In this document: piece after piece, positions 7,201-14,580 of the stretch
How the letters are laid out: the number at the start of each line of letters is the position of its first letter
Position numbering within the stretch: the first letter of the stretch is position 1
Virus record (IMG/VR): IMGVR_UViG_3300023180_000415
Span: 1-23,209 of that record
Strand: one strand, 5' to 3'
DNA length: 23,209 bases
From: a virus
The notes under the pieces: model-generated
The model's input: the letters and a program-made list of their open reading frames with translations, nothing else
Databases searched by the model: none
Told to the model about the DNA's origin: nothing
Position numbers and translations under genes: made by a program

Positions 7201-8342
7201 CCAGGGCGCGCAACAAGGTTAAGTTCTCGGAGCTGCTGCAGTACCACTTGCGATACTTGAGGCCTATATTCGCCCACAACGTCTATAATATGCTGCGCCA
7301 CCGTCTTGCGAGCCGCCGCGCCACCCGTCGCAGCTTTGAGGCGATTTGCGACCTCTGCATTCAGCGCACGTATGTCGTCACTGGAAAGACCAGCTCGCTC
7401 GAAAATGCGCTCGACGGCAGAAAACGCCTGCGGCCTGAGTTGACTGACGGCAATAGCGTTAAGGACGTCCGCAGCGCCATTGGTCCGCATTGATTGACGC
7501 CCAAATTTTGTTGCAATGTCCTCCCGAACATCCTGGCTCGTAAACGAACGACCACCAGTTTGAACACCTACACCTGCGCGCTTTGCCAAAATTCCTGCTG
7601 GCCCAACTGCTGCAGAAATCGGAACAGGAACGTCGCCAACAGGTGTTTCAACAATCGGACCAAAATTTGCGACGTCTTGCCCAGTTTGCAGACGCTCCTG
7701 TAAAGAGGGAGATTGACCAGTGTAAGCGCTGTTTTCCGAAGCAAGTGTTGTTGCACCTTCAACTTGCGCGGCTCCATACCCAGCAGCTCCCGATCCCATT
7801 AAACGAGACAAAAACGCCGTTGGCCTTGTCGATTGCAAACCGCGAACCGTTTGCCTGACTATGGGCAGTTTCGCTGCACCAGATAGCATTGCGGTTCCTG
7901 CCCGATAGGGCGCTACAGATCCAGCAATAGAACCCAGCGTCGCCATTTCAGGATGCGTGTCTGCAACTATCATCTGCACATCGCCAAGGCCCATTGCGTC
8001 GTCGTTATCAAACGGCATCTTGCCGCTTTTGGCGTTTTGCAGCGTTTGATAAAGACCCAGAGTTGCGTAATTCTGCGCTTTGTTCGCAAAGGCATTAACA
8101 GCACCTAAAATGCCGCCAACTCTGTCCGCACCGGAAACAGCGTCAACAACGGGTGATAAAAATGTCCCTTGTTCACGGGCACGGTTTGCTCGATCTGTTA
8201 AGCGCGCTTCGCGGTTTGCACGGGCGGCGCTCAGACCAGAACGCAATGGACTTGCGGATGGCACGGGAGTCGTATCAACTGGATCGTTTGCCCACGGCGT
8301 TGCGTTCTCAATGACCGGATCGTTTTCCCAAGGATTAGCCAT
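4290..8342 (-). CDS. Giant putative ejection protein with EF-hand and ADP-ribosyltransferase-like domain, 1350 residues
   Basis: The largest gene in the window, starting in a TAATG overlap after two other ejection-type genes. Its size is close to T7 gp16 (about 1318). The N-terminus has paired N-P-W-E-N-D-P-V and T-P-W-A-N-D-P-V motifs. Gly/Ala hydrophobic stretches follow at about 75-90 and 135-200, then a long helical middle (about 270-680) and a disordered Pro/Asn/Gln region (about 760-835). At 861-872 is a perfect EF-hand loop. About 925-1110 matches the ADP-ribosyltransferase-like domain of large phage and polyvalent proteins: L-Y-H935-G-T, A-K-L-G-T-W-M-A-G-S-P-D-T-A-G-G-Y (958-974), G-Y-D-G-V-T-F and I-R-S-K-F-A-R-F-D-P (1096-1105). 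I see no lytic transglycosylase motif. It is probably injected with the DNA, where the domain could modify a host protein. Confidence 0.82.
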   Translation of the reverse strand: MANPWENDPVIENATPWANDPVDTTPVPSASPLRSGLSAARANREARLTDRANRAREQGTFLSPVVDAVSGADRVGGILGAVNAFANKAQNYATLGLYQTLQNAKSGKMPFDNDDAMGLGDVQMIVADTHPEMATLGSIAGSVAPYRAGTAMLSGAAKLPIVRQTVRGLQSTRPTAFLSRLMGSGAAGYGAAQVEGATTLASENSAYTGQSPSLQERLQTGQDVANFGPIVETPVGDVPVPISAAVGPAGILAKRAGVGVQTGGRSFTSQDVREDIATKFGRQSMRTNGAADVLNAIAVSQLRPQAFSAVERIFERAGLSSDDIRALNAEVANRLKAATGGAAARKTVAQHIIDVVGEYRPQVSQVVLQQLRELNLVARPGQNSPGIISSVTNDLVGSQSDFLGQSANRNIAGGSRADTRAQILQAKSRLSAEYERVLNNANPTPAQLSAMIMLIRKEPNYQQLLSRRATAEGFESVDAYIAAKPVHAAHYMRSNVSTAARTATGAEEQLYASLRDQFDDALDQVDGYQAVKRRWGTEESLLRAQTFGDRLFGSSSSRIMNNPGLQDEIIAEFDALPVEQKAVALQSIRDAAMAPLRGGPENAAARLTALQSNSSLAFLERIGAKDFADDVRAIRDEQDFIRRIDPEANSRTIPNAEAIRNAGPMRDGTLARMADGSSGAMGDAMVGAGVSMALPGIGPWAYLWPARRALSGAGKTMFQTRTDTLDDISRFFMMRPGDTAKSPVNRIGRVNGQDGLRAFLRQQGNNTTQQASPWTQPVPSNFNPSPGNTTPAGANSFPTQAGSDADLRPNFDAPIQTEDNLPLKPRDTEPNQQGFISGDLLNSPTATGAIAGGTIGAINPDLNGDGRVTPTERLMGIGIGLVGGGAAGRLDARMLPRRGASNGVPTRNTNLAMDEASRLRRGREMGFDTDKTLYHGTANDITQFDPVQAGRVTGSRSAKLGTWMAGSPDTAGGYASYATETKPVQDLIEASYAAERRGNWEEANRLMQQAETLEQQIMRDGGQGANVMPLVARGNLKKIDMEGVQYDPDDVDLTRMAQEAKSEGYDGVTFQNFSDEADYGVYRPTEHTLIFEPKNIRSKFARFDPAQSDSPILTAGLPMLQPNPAAIAQKVRQPLDSPRALPGEPRTDAIMSRKPADLPNGIEQQYITYARDLYSRFGLNPAEIAQYTGRNIQFVNDALGARSAVNLPALGAAGVGVAGVAATGQAINESLQQEGQQSPFYTPAMRITDDMQAPRPSMSLETAYDQLGFTPDEVAAARQSGRDLANDALARGRALAPQLLQPGAQAELNALAQSLVPLIDQGVVTPEAARKQLVKKAAELGLPEDRIPQR
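5013..5570 (-). other. Coding region of the ADP-ribosyltransferase-like domain
   Basis: Codons about 925-1110 of the 1350-residue protein. The order of motifs is R-E-M-G-F-D-T-D-K-T-L-Y-H-G-T at the start, then S-A-K-L-G-T-W-M-A-G (second motif), P-L-V-A-R-G-N-L-K-K-I strand, S-E-G-Y-D-G-V-T-F, and E-H-T-L-I-F-E-P-K-N-I-R-S at the end. It agrees with the first and last motifs of ART-PolyVal/ADPRT-like domains. H935 is the likely NAD-contacting His. The acid equivalent to the catalytic Glu/Gln is uncertain; E1086 and E1092 are candidates. Confidence 0.7.
5727..5762 (-). other. Coding region of an EF-hand calcium-binding loop
   Basis: Codons 861-872 of the 1350-residue protein read DLNGDGRVTPTE. 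This meets the 12-position EF-hand rule: D1, N3, D5, G6, V8, T9 and E12. It is flanked by Gly-rich hydrophobic segments at about 847-858 and 874-888. Confidence 0.75.
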
Positions 8343-9784
8343 TACCGTTTGGTCCTCACATTTCCGTCTGGATCTATAAACCTGGTGCCGCGAGGCAGAG
8401 CGTTATATTCCTGCTCGTTTGTTACCTGCGGCAAATCTCCCTCAACTACATTCTGCAAAGCGTCCTGAGATGGATTTGCGACATTCATGAAAATGTTATT
8501 GTGTTGCCCTTGCAGGTACTGATCCCACGATGCCTGCATGCCTAGCCCTGTTTCAGGGTTAATCTTATCTACACCGCCGTAGTTCTCGATCCACTGCGAT
8601 TGGAACTCTGGCTTTTGCCGTTGAACTTCGACAAATTGGATCGCTAGCGGCAGCATTGCCCTATTAGTTTCATCTGACAAATCGGGCCCAATGTTGGACA
8701 TTACGGAAATTTGCAACTCGCGTTCCGTATCCGATCCACCAAACATTTCCAGCATTGCAGCAGCGAGTTGGTTGTTGATTGCCCTAAATTGTTCCGAATC
8801 CGCCAGCTTGGCATCATCGATCAAACCAGAAAACGGAGGTAGTTCGTCCGCGATTGCGGCAACATTTGTCCTTACACGGTTCAATGCACCTGTGTTGAGA
8901 TTTCCGCGTTTTATAATCTCTTCAGCCTGTCGCAACAAAGAGTATGCTCGGTCTGTTGCGCCAGCGTCTTGTAGAGAGTCGCCAAGCACTTCGCTGCTTA
9001 GTCTGTTGCTCGCGTTGTTTGAGAGGCCTGAAAGGTCGCCGTCCACTATCTCTACAGCACCATTGGCGTCTACCCGAACCTTCAAACCGCTCGGTATAGT
9101 TTGGCCAAAATATTGCGGCGTTGCTCCTACGTTGTTTTTATCGACCGCGTAGTATCCAGGCCCCTGTGGGCCTATCATTTCAACCAACTGAACGTTCGGT
9201 TTAGCCGCGTCTGGAACTTTAGGGTTGTATGCTATTAAGTTTCCATCGCGATCAACGACTGCAGCCCCGGCACCTACCACCATTGGGTCTCGCGGTGGCG
9301 CAAATGCCATTTCTGTTGCCGCATCAAACACCCCTGACGGGTTTGCGGCAAACAATGCGCGCTGCTCTGGCGTGAGGTTTGGCATGGCTGCTAACATCGC
9401 AGCCTCCCTCGCCTCTTTTTCCATACGCAACCGTTCTTCTTCCTGCTGCTCGGTCACATACGAAAGCATCGTATTGAAGTTGTTTGACCCCATCGTGCCA
9501 TCCATGTCGCGAAGGCCTGCGCCCAGAAGCATCAGGCCACGTCCGCCACTAAACATTCCTCCACGTTTACGTGGTGCTGGTTTTGGCTGTTCAACTGGTT
9601 CTGTCGTTACGCCAGTTGAGCGCATTTGCGTTGTTGGCATTGCTGGCGCTGCTACCGGCGCATCTGCCATTGATACAGGCTGCTGGTAGGGCTGTTGATT
9701 TAACATGGGCGCCTGCCGCTGAAGGGCTGGCACACCTCTGCGATTTCCAATCATTCCAAACGGTAATGCTGTGAAGGCCGTCAT
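8342..9784 (-). CDS. Putative internal virion/DNA ejection protein, 480 residues
   Basis: Joined to the previous gene by an ATGA overlap and to the next by TAATG. The first 75 residues are Pro, Gln, Met and Ala rich and disordered. Residues about 75-92 (G-G-M-F-S-G-G-R-G-L-M-L-L-G-A-G-L) are a Gly-rich hydrophobic stretch that could insert in a membrane. The helix T-E-Q-Q-E-E-E-R-L-R-M-E-K-E-A follows, then L-T-P-E-Q-R-A-L-F-A-A-N-P. I recall the last pattern from ejection proteins of many podoviruses. A beta-rich middle (about 160-250) precedes a helical C-terminal domain. It probably forms the ejection channel with its neighbours. No enzyme motif is seen. Confidence 0.72.
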   Translation of the reverse strand: MTAFTALPFGMIGNRRGVPALQRQAPMLNQQPYQQPVSMADAPVAAPAMPTTQMRSTGVTTEPVEQPKPAPRKRGGMFSGGRGLMLLGAGLRDMDGTMGSNNFNTMLSYVTEQQEEERLRMEKEAREAAMLAAMPNLTPEQRALFAANPSGVFDAATEMAFAPPRDPMVVGAGAAVVDRDGNLIAYNPKVPDAAKPNVQLVEMIGPQGPGYYAVDKNNVGATPQYFGQTIPSGLKVRVDANGAVEIVDGDLSGLSNNASNRLSSEVLGDSLQDAGATDRAYSLLRQAEEIIKRGNLNTGALNRVRTNVAAIADELPPFSGLIDDAKLADSEQFRAINNQLAAAMLEMFGGSDTERELQISVMSNIGPDLSDETNRAMLPLAIQFVEVQRQKPEFQSQWIENYGGVDKINPETGLGMQASWDQYLQGQHNNIFMNVANPSQDALQNVVEGDLPQVTNEQEYNALPRGTRFIDPDGNVRTKR

Positions 9785-10773
9785 GTTTTACCCCCTACAG
9801 TGCCACTGATTGCTCCTGTTTTTCCAAAATTGAACAGGTCGCCAAACCCGCCAGCCGCGCCAGCCGCTTGCAAGCCCATGCCAAGAACACCTGCAACGCC
9901 GGGATTTGTAGATTGTGTTGAAGTCTGCGTTCCAGAACTGTCCACCAGGCGCGGCACCTGTCCCAAAAGCGCACCCTCAATAGCAGCACGACGATACGGG
10001 TCTTCATACCCACGAAGGTATTCCTGATACATTGCGTCAAGAGCGGCTTGGTTCACGGCGCGCTCATTAGCGCCTAGCGCCATGCCCATGCGCGTTTCAG
10101 CATCCATCCGATTGCCCATAGTGTTAGCTACGTTTGCTTCCATTCCGCCGCGAGCTAACAAGCCTTGGTCATAGATATTTTGCTGGCCGACGTTGAACTG
10201 ATCAACGCCCATCGCTCGATCCATGTCACTGCCATACAAGCCAAGCGCTCTGTCATAACCTTGCTGACGCAGTTGAGCAGCCGCATTGCCTGCCTGATCT
10301 ATAAACCGTTCATTTGTGAGGGCCTCTGACACACCAGCGCGGGAGCCATTAAACGCGCTCGTATGCAGGCCTGCATCCATGTCATTCACCGCCATTTGTC
10401 GAGCGCGGTTCATGTCTGACATCGTGCGGTCTATAACCTCATCGGTGTATGGGTTCATGTAAGGTGCCGCATCAAAGTCTGCGAACGAGCGCGTCTGAAT
10501 GCTCTGTGGGCCACCTTGATATGCACCTTTCACCGTGTTCAGAGCATTGCCTAAAAGGCCACCAGTGGCGCCCATATTGGCATTATACATGGCTTGCACG
10601 TTCTGTTCAGTATCGGTCAGTCCGGCAACACGATTGCCATCATAGGCTTGGTAAGGGTTATCATTCAGAATGCCGCGCACATTGGCGAAACCCTGATCAA
10701 TCATGCGACGAGTGTACGGATCAACAGTCTGATCGTTCGTTGTCTTCGTCCTGGTTTTGGTTTTACCGCCCAC
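9781..10773 (-). CDS. Putative internal virion/DNA ejection protein, 330 residues
   Basis: The start is a GTG at 10773 with AGGAG and a 7-base spacer; no ATG lies close. The first residues are basic (M-G-G-K-T-K-T-R-T-K). Then follows a mostly helical protein rich in Gln, Asn, Ala, Met and Gly, with stretches such as Y-T-R-R-M-I-D-Q-G-F-A-N-V, G-L-T-D-T-E-Q-N-V and Q-Q-N-I-Y-D-Q-G. The final 40 residues are Gly/Ala rich (G-V-L-G-M-G-L-Q-A-A-G-A-A-G-G-F). Podoviruses of the P22 and T7 type carry three such internal proteins, which form a channel across the cell envelope. Order, composition and sizes of this and the next two genes fit that plan; assignment is inferred. Confidence 0.72.
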   Translation of the reverse strand: MGGKTKTRTKTTNDQTVDPYTRRMIDQGFANVRGILNDNPYQAYDGNRVAGLTDTEQNVQAMYNANMGATGGLLGNALNTVKGAYQGGPQSIQTRSFADFDAAPYMNPYTDEVIDRTMSDMNRARQMAVNDMDAGLHTSAFNGSRAGVSEALTNERFIDQAGNAAAQLRQQGYDRALGLYGSDMDRAMGVDQFNVGQQNIYDQGLLARGGMEANVANTMGNRMDAETRMGMALGANERAVNQAALDAMYQEYLRGYEDPYRRAAIEGALLGQVPRLVDSSGTQTSTQSTNPGVAGVLGMGLQAAGAAGGFGDLFNFGKTGAISGTVGGKT

Positions 10774-10775
10774 TT

Positions 10776-11099
10776 TTATAGCTCCTTTACCAACATGGTC
10801 TTCTCGACATAGCCCAGTTTTTTCAGCACTCGTGCCCAGCCCTTACGGGCATTGCTAACCGTCACGAGATCAAAACCTCGTGCGCGGTGTTCCTCCTCAG
10901 CCGTCATCAGCATCGCTAACAGCTCGCTCAAATCACCAGCCGCCAGCCAGATGTGGAATGCCTTAACTTCCTCAGTTGCTGCGCCGCTGGCATAGCCAGG
11001 CCACAGACGCACATCGCCAGACCTGACTTCCTTCAGAACGTCTTCAATGCTGTAATTTCCTTCAGAGCGATCCAGTGCTGCTTGAAGATGCTCTATCAT
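10776..11099 (-). CDS. GNAT-like small phage protein, 107 residues
   Basis: The layout resembles short N-acetyltransferase-fold proteins found among podovirus tail and ejection genes: an opening helix M-I-E-H-L-Q-A-A-L, a strand with V-R-L-W-P-G-Y, then F-H-I-W-L-A-A-G-D-L-S-E-L and a helix. The end reads R-K-G-W-A-R-V-L-K-K-L-G-Y, recalling the C-terminal motif of GNAT enzymes. The acetyl-CoA pyrophosphate loop (Q/R-x-x-G-x-G/A) is not seen, so catalysis is doubtful and a structural role is likely. Start is the ATG of the ATGA overlap at 11099, and the stop is two bases before the next gene. Confidence 0.68.
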   Translation of the reverse strand: MIEHLQAALDRSEGNYSIEDVLKEVRSGDVRLWPGYASGAATEEVKAFHIWLAAGDLSELLAMLMTAEEEHRARGFDLVTVSNARKGWARVLKKLGYVEKTMLVKEL

Positions 11100-11302
11100 A
11101 CTGCCACCGCACTCAGCGTTCCGGTGTTGTCTACCGTAATCTGGTATCGTGTGCCGTTAGGACTGACCAAAATCAGCCTTTCATTGTTTGCCAGCTCTAC
11201 ATCCTGACCACGCGCAAACTTGCTTTGCAGCTCGCGCTCAATTTCGGTCCGTGTCTCAGCTTCATTTTGCACATCGTAACTCGGTGCAGGCTGCGGTAAC
11301 AT
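11096..11302 (-). CDS. Small hypothetical protein, 68 residues
   Basis: Coupled on both sides: TAATG at 11302 and ATGA at 11099-11096. It has an acidic, helical first half (E-A-E-T-R-T-E-I-E-R-E-L-Q-S-K-F) and a short beta-hairpin-like end (L-I-L-V-S-P-N-G-T-R-Y-Q-I-T-V). No membrane segment, signal or known motif. It may assist the gp10-like protein or the ejection proteins, but only position supports this. Confidence 0.65.
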   Translation of the reverse strand: MLPQPAPSYDVQNEAETRTEIERELQSKFARGQDVELANNERLILVSPNGTRYQITVDNTGTLSAVAV

Positions 11303-12780
11303 TATCTTGCACCGCCAGGCGTAACTTTAAGACGTGGAACACCTATTCGCCCGTCAGTGCCGCTCGCTATCGTGTATTCCCAACCAACCTGACGGCCACT
11401 AAACCGGACCAGCTTTGGGCTTGCGCTTGTAAATGGCCCATGCGTGTTTTCTGTCGCCTGCGGATACAAACGGGTGAAAAACCTGATGGTTGAATCACCT
11501 ACAGTGCCCTCGTCGGGGACGTATTCTCGCGCATACATATACCGCTCGCCATTACCTAACTCAATAGGTGCAGCCCGAAGCGTCGCATCACGATTATCTC
11601 GTGATTGCGTGATCTCATGCTCATAAATGTAACCATCGTCACCGGCTAACAGCAAGTTGCCAAAAACGCCTTTTGGCGCACCTGACAACCGTGTGAGCGT
11701 ACCAATCCCCCAATGGTCATCGACGTAGTTATAATACACGTAGCAATCGCATTCAGTGCTATCACCGCATGGATAATACCACCAGATTTCATTGAACTCG
11801 GTGTTGTGAACAGCAACAACCTTGCTCTGCTGCTGCGTGTTCAGATTGTTGAATACATATTCCAGCACGTCACAGCGCAGAGGCTTCGTGTAGCCGTCAT
11901 AGACGAAGAAACCATTTTGGCCCATCCAGTAAGCCCGGTTAGCTACCGTGGCTACGGAACCTTGCGAGATGACGCCACACGCTTCGCCAACCTGGTCGAA
12001 CACGTACACCGACGGCTTGCCAACATACCGGGCTAAATGCACGTCAACGTCTGTAAAGATAAGCTCACCACCACGAATGCGCTTACCGCAGCGGATCTTG
12101 CCGTTGGTCTTTAGCTCCACGTCCCCAGCAAGGTTGGTGGCTGATGGCGTCCAGTCGGTGCGGTTTGCACGGTCGCACCATGCAACTTTGCGAGGGTTTG
12201 AACTGGCGCCAAGCGCGAAGACAAACAGGTCATTCGTGACCATGACCGCTGCGTTACCCGTTGGTGCGTTCGTCACCGCAACGAGGTTGTTCGCTGTGTT
12301 CAGATCCCATTCCCAAATAGTGCCGTCAGTCTCTGCACAGGCAATCGGAAGCTGACCAAACTGATCAACCGTCCAAATCGTAGCTGGGTTCACTACACTC
12401 GTATTTGGTCGCGGATCGCCATATGTGCCTGTTCCATAGGTGCTGGCACCATAACCACCACCAGACTCCGCATCGGCTCGCCCCGTTGTGAAGCCGCTGG
12501 TAGGCGTAATATCTGTAACAACACCGCTTTGGGTCAGAACGTAAGCGTTGCTGTGCGTACCAACAAACGCGAAAATCGTGTTCGAGTTCGTCACCCACGT
12601 CATCATGGCGCGCGGCTTGCCCGTTAACGTGCTATCGCTGAATTGACGCCACCCACCAACCGGCTGAATGACACCCTGATGCCAACGCATAAGGTTAGCG
12701 TCAAAGTACCGGCCCTGAACCGCATATTCTGTTCCTTGTCGAGCGACACCCGGCGGCAGTTGCAGCTTCACATATTGCAT
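11302..12780 (-). CDS. P22 gp10-like tail hub/DNA stabilisation protein
   Basis: At 492 residues it is close to P22 gp10 (about 470). That protein sits below the adaptor in the short tail and closes the channel after packaging. The start is in a TGATG overlap with the preceding gene. Features that fit are an opening P-P-G-V-A-R-Q-G-T-E-Y at 9-19, a conserved R-K-V-A-W-C-D-R-A-N-R-T-D-W block at about 197-210, and repeated beta-strand segments with aromatic and Gly turns (F-F-V-Y-D-G-Y-T-K-P, I-W-W-Y-Y-P, L-L-L-A-G-D-D-G-Y-I-Y). These suggest a beta-propeller as in the gp10 family. The C-terminal part about 400-492 is a separate beta domain. The match is by pattern, without alignment. Confidence 0.72.
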   Translation of the reverse strand: MQYVKLQLPPGVARQGTEYAVQGRYFDANLMRWHQGVIQPVGGWRQFSDSTLTGKPRAMMTWVTNSNTIFAFVGTHSNAYVLTQSGVVTDITPTSGFTTGRADAESGGGYGASTYGTGTYGDPRPNTSVVNPATIWTVDQFGQLPIACAETDGTIWEWDLNTANNLVAVTNAPTGNAAVMVTNDLFVFALGASSNPRKVAWCDRANRTDWTPSATNLAGDVELKTNGKIRCGKRIRGGELIFTDVDVHLARYVGKPSVYVFDQVGEACGVISQGSVATVANRAYWMGQNGFFVYDGYTKPLRCDVLEYVFNNLNTQQQSKVVAVHNTEFNEIWWYYPCGDSTECDCYVYYNYVDDHWGIGTLTRLSGAPKGVFGNLLLAGDDGYIYEHEITQSRDNRDATLRAAPIELGNGERYMYAREYVPDEGTVGDSTIRFFTRLYPQATENTHGPFTSASPKLVRFSGRQVGWEYTIASGTDGRIGVPRLKVTPGGAR

Positions 12781-13166
12781 CAGAGCGGCCCACCTCCACT
12801 GATGAAAACCGTACCCGTATCAAGAACAGTCGTTCCCTTGCGGATGGAAACCGACAACGTGGCCGATCCATTTACAGACGTGACCCACGTGTATGTAGAT
12901 GACAAAGCCAGCCACGTGTTCAACGTGCCTGCCGTCAAGGATCCGCTGGTTTTAGAAACGTAGATTTCGTAACTGCCGCTGGCCAGACTGGTTGGCGTGA
13001 TCCAGTTGCCAACTGTCTGATACGAACCGTTCGACGCCTGAATAGTGCCATTTGAATTGACGTTATAAATGCCCGTTTGACCCGGCAAACCAACGTAAGC
13101 ACCTGCTTGAACGTCAACAATGGTTCCCCCACTCAGAGAACCAGAGATTGCCGTTAAAAGACTCAC
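12780..13166 (-). CDS. Small beta-rich tail-associated protein, 128 residues
   Basis: The favoured start is GTG at 13166, giving a GTGA overlap with the stop of the fibre gene and GGAGCGG about five bases upstream. The open frame extends to an ATG at 13214, but the extra 16 residues overlap the fibre end domain in another frame. The product is Gly, Ser and Thr rich with repeated beta pattern (G-S-Y-E-I-Y-V-S-K-T, S-A-T-L-S-V-S-I-R) and a closing G-G-G-P-L. It lacks a signal peptide. It probably partners the fibre-like protein before it or the gp10-like protein after it. Family not recognised. Confidence 0.7.
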   Translation of the reverse strand: MSLLTAISGSLSGGTIVDVQAGAYVGLPGQTGIYNVNSNGTIQASNGSYQTVGNWITPTSLASGSYEIYVSKTSGSLTAGTLNTWLALSSTYTWVTSVNGSATLSVSIRKGTTVLDTGTVFISGGGPL

Positions 13167-13969
13167 GAAACCGCTCCCTGCACGGTCCACTTTGACGATC
13201 CGTGGAACATGCACGTCACGATGTTATGCGCGCTCGTCGTCGCCGTAGCGCTGTCTGTGTCATTCACATACATCGTATGAGAACCAGGACGGTTGATCTG
13301 CCGTGCTGTACCACGCGGATCAATCAGGATCACATCACCGTCAGTCATGCCTGAACTTGGTAAGTCTATTGTGCCAGCCGCCTTGACCACTGTATTCGCG
13401 CTTGCGCTAGTCAGCGCAGTTGTTTCGGTGCTGGTCTTTATCCGCGCCTCAACCGTTGCACCTTCCAGAGCGCCTGATGCAGTGACCGATGTAAAGCTAG
13501 CCGTCGTTCCTGCAACAGCTCCTGTAAATGTCGCTCCAGTTAGCGCAGCGTAATCGCTTGTCGCTGCCGTTGCCATCGTGCCAAGGCCTAGTGTCGTGCG
13601 CGCAGCCCCTGCATTAGCATCATCTATCAACGAACGACCAAATGCCGTCAGACTTGCAACCGCGAAGGCATCTGTGCCGGTCGCATAAATGAGCTGATCG
13701 GCACTCACTGCCAATCCTGCCAGTCCTGCCAGAGTCGCATCATATGCCTGCACATTTGAACCAATAACCAGGCCAAGGTTTGTCCTGGCCGTAGAGGCAG
13801 TCACGTCGCTGAGATTGTTGGCTACCTGTACGGCACCATCAGCAGTCACTTTGACTGCCTGCAAATCCGTATCAACTGCCTCGAACAGCGTGTTCAGCGT
13901 TGCGCCCCAAGTGTCGGTGCTGGCTCCAACGGTGGGATAGGTCCATGTAAAATTTGTCGTCGTTCCCAT
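13163..13969 (-). CDS. Short tail-fibre-like protein, 268 residues
   Basis: It begins M-G-T-T-T-N-F-T-W-T-Y-P, with T-W-G-A-T-L-N at 20-26, the usual opening of many fibre or tail collar proteins in marine phages. Two fibre-type repeats of the form N-L-S-D-V ... A-R-T-N-L-G-L (about 51-67) and D-D-A-N-A-G-A-A-R-T-T-L-G-L-G (about 115-129) follow, then an Ala/Thr-rich stem. The last 60 residues (D-G-D-V-I-L-I-D-P-R-G ... S-S-K-W-T-V) form a compact beta end domain. It starts in a TAATG overlap with the adaptor gene. At 268 residues it is short for a receptor-binding fibre and could be a head fibre or a tail knob appendage. Confidence 0.75.
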   Translation of the reverse strand: MGTTTNFTWTYPTVGASTDTWGATLNTLFEAVDTDLQAVKVTADGAVQVANNLSDVTASTARTNLGLVIGSNVQAYDATLAGLAGLAVSADQLIYATGTDAFAVASLTAFGRSLIDDANAGAARTTLGLGTMATAATSDYAALTGATFTGAVAGTTASFTSVTASGALEGATVEARIKTSTETTALTSASANTVVKAAGTIDLPSSGMTDGDVILIDPRGTARQINRPGSHTMYVNDTDSATATTSAHNIVTCMFHGSSKWTVQGAVS

Positions 13970-14580
13970 TAGACTGGCGCTCCTGATGGTCTCATTCTCA
14001 GCCGCTGGCCGATTTTGCGTTTGTCGTTAGAGTTTGCTGCTCGAACTGCTCTCTCATAAAGCGGCGCGTAAATACCCAAGCTGGCGTCATCCTTCAGATA
14101 CCCGGCCGCATTGGTCAGACAGCCGTACATGTAGAGGTCGGGGTAGTTCGTAAGGATCGAATTAGTTGGCGCAGATGCAGACAACGGATCAAGCCTGGCA
14201 TAATAAAGCAGCGTCGCCGCAACGTCTGAGCCGCTAGCTGGCTGTGGCCACACCTTAATGAACTCACCAAACACCGTGAACAGTTTTGGGTTGGCCGTCA
14301 GGCTTTGATGGTTCATCAAGCTGTCCTGGCTGACAAAATCCAACCGGCGACCAGTGCCGTCGAGCGTGATCGACTTAATCTCCAGAAAATCTGCCGGTAA
14401 GCTGAGATCCGTGTCGTTGATTAAGTAAGACGCGCTTTTTTCCTGCTCTCTGACACGCAGCTCACGCTCAAACTGGCTCTCTGTCAGCTTGATAAACGTA
14501 TCAATCGAGGCATCCGCCTCCGCGACATTCATGAAGTCAGCTACGGCTGTCTTTAGCTCGGCATAGGTTGCAATGCTCAT
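13969..14580 (-). CDS. Head-tail adaptor (gp4/Gp6-like phage adaptor protein)
   Basis: A 203-residue protein. The start used is the ATG at 14580, in an ATGA overlap; an ATG three codons upstream is less well coupled. The sequence has the typical pattern of phage adaptor proteins: an N-terminal helix (Y-A-E-L-K-T-A-V-A-D-F-M), then F-I-K-L-T-E-S-Q-F-E-R-E-L-R-V-R. A strand segment follows (L-S-L-P-A-D-F-L-E-I-K-S-I), a short F-T-V-F-G-E-F-I-K-V-W-P motif, and Y-Y-A-R-L-D-P-L with a closing helical region. Such proteins bind under the portal and dock the tail. Order (after coat, before gp10-like tail protein) agrees with this. Confidence 0.82.
   Translation of the reverse strand: MSIATYAELKTAVADFMNVAEADASIDTFIKLTESQFERELRVREQEKSASYLINDTDLSLPADFLEIKSITLDGTGRRLDFVSQDSLMNHQSLTANPKLFTVFGEFIKVWPQPASGSDVAATLLYYARLDPLSASAPTNSILTNYPDLYMYGCLTNAAGYLKDDASLGIYAPLYERAVRAANSNDKRKIGQRLRMRPSGAPV

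Noticed and set aside
7361-7777. Short basic minus-strand frames within the ejection gene
   Set aside because: Out-of-frame shadows inside the 1350-residue gene, with no ribosome site or coupling.
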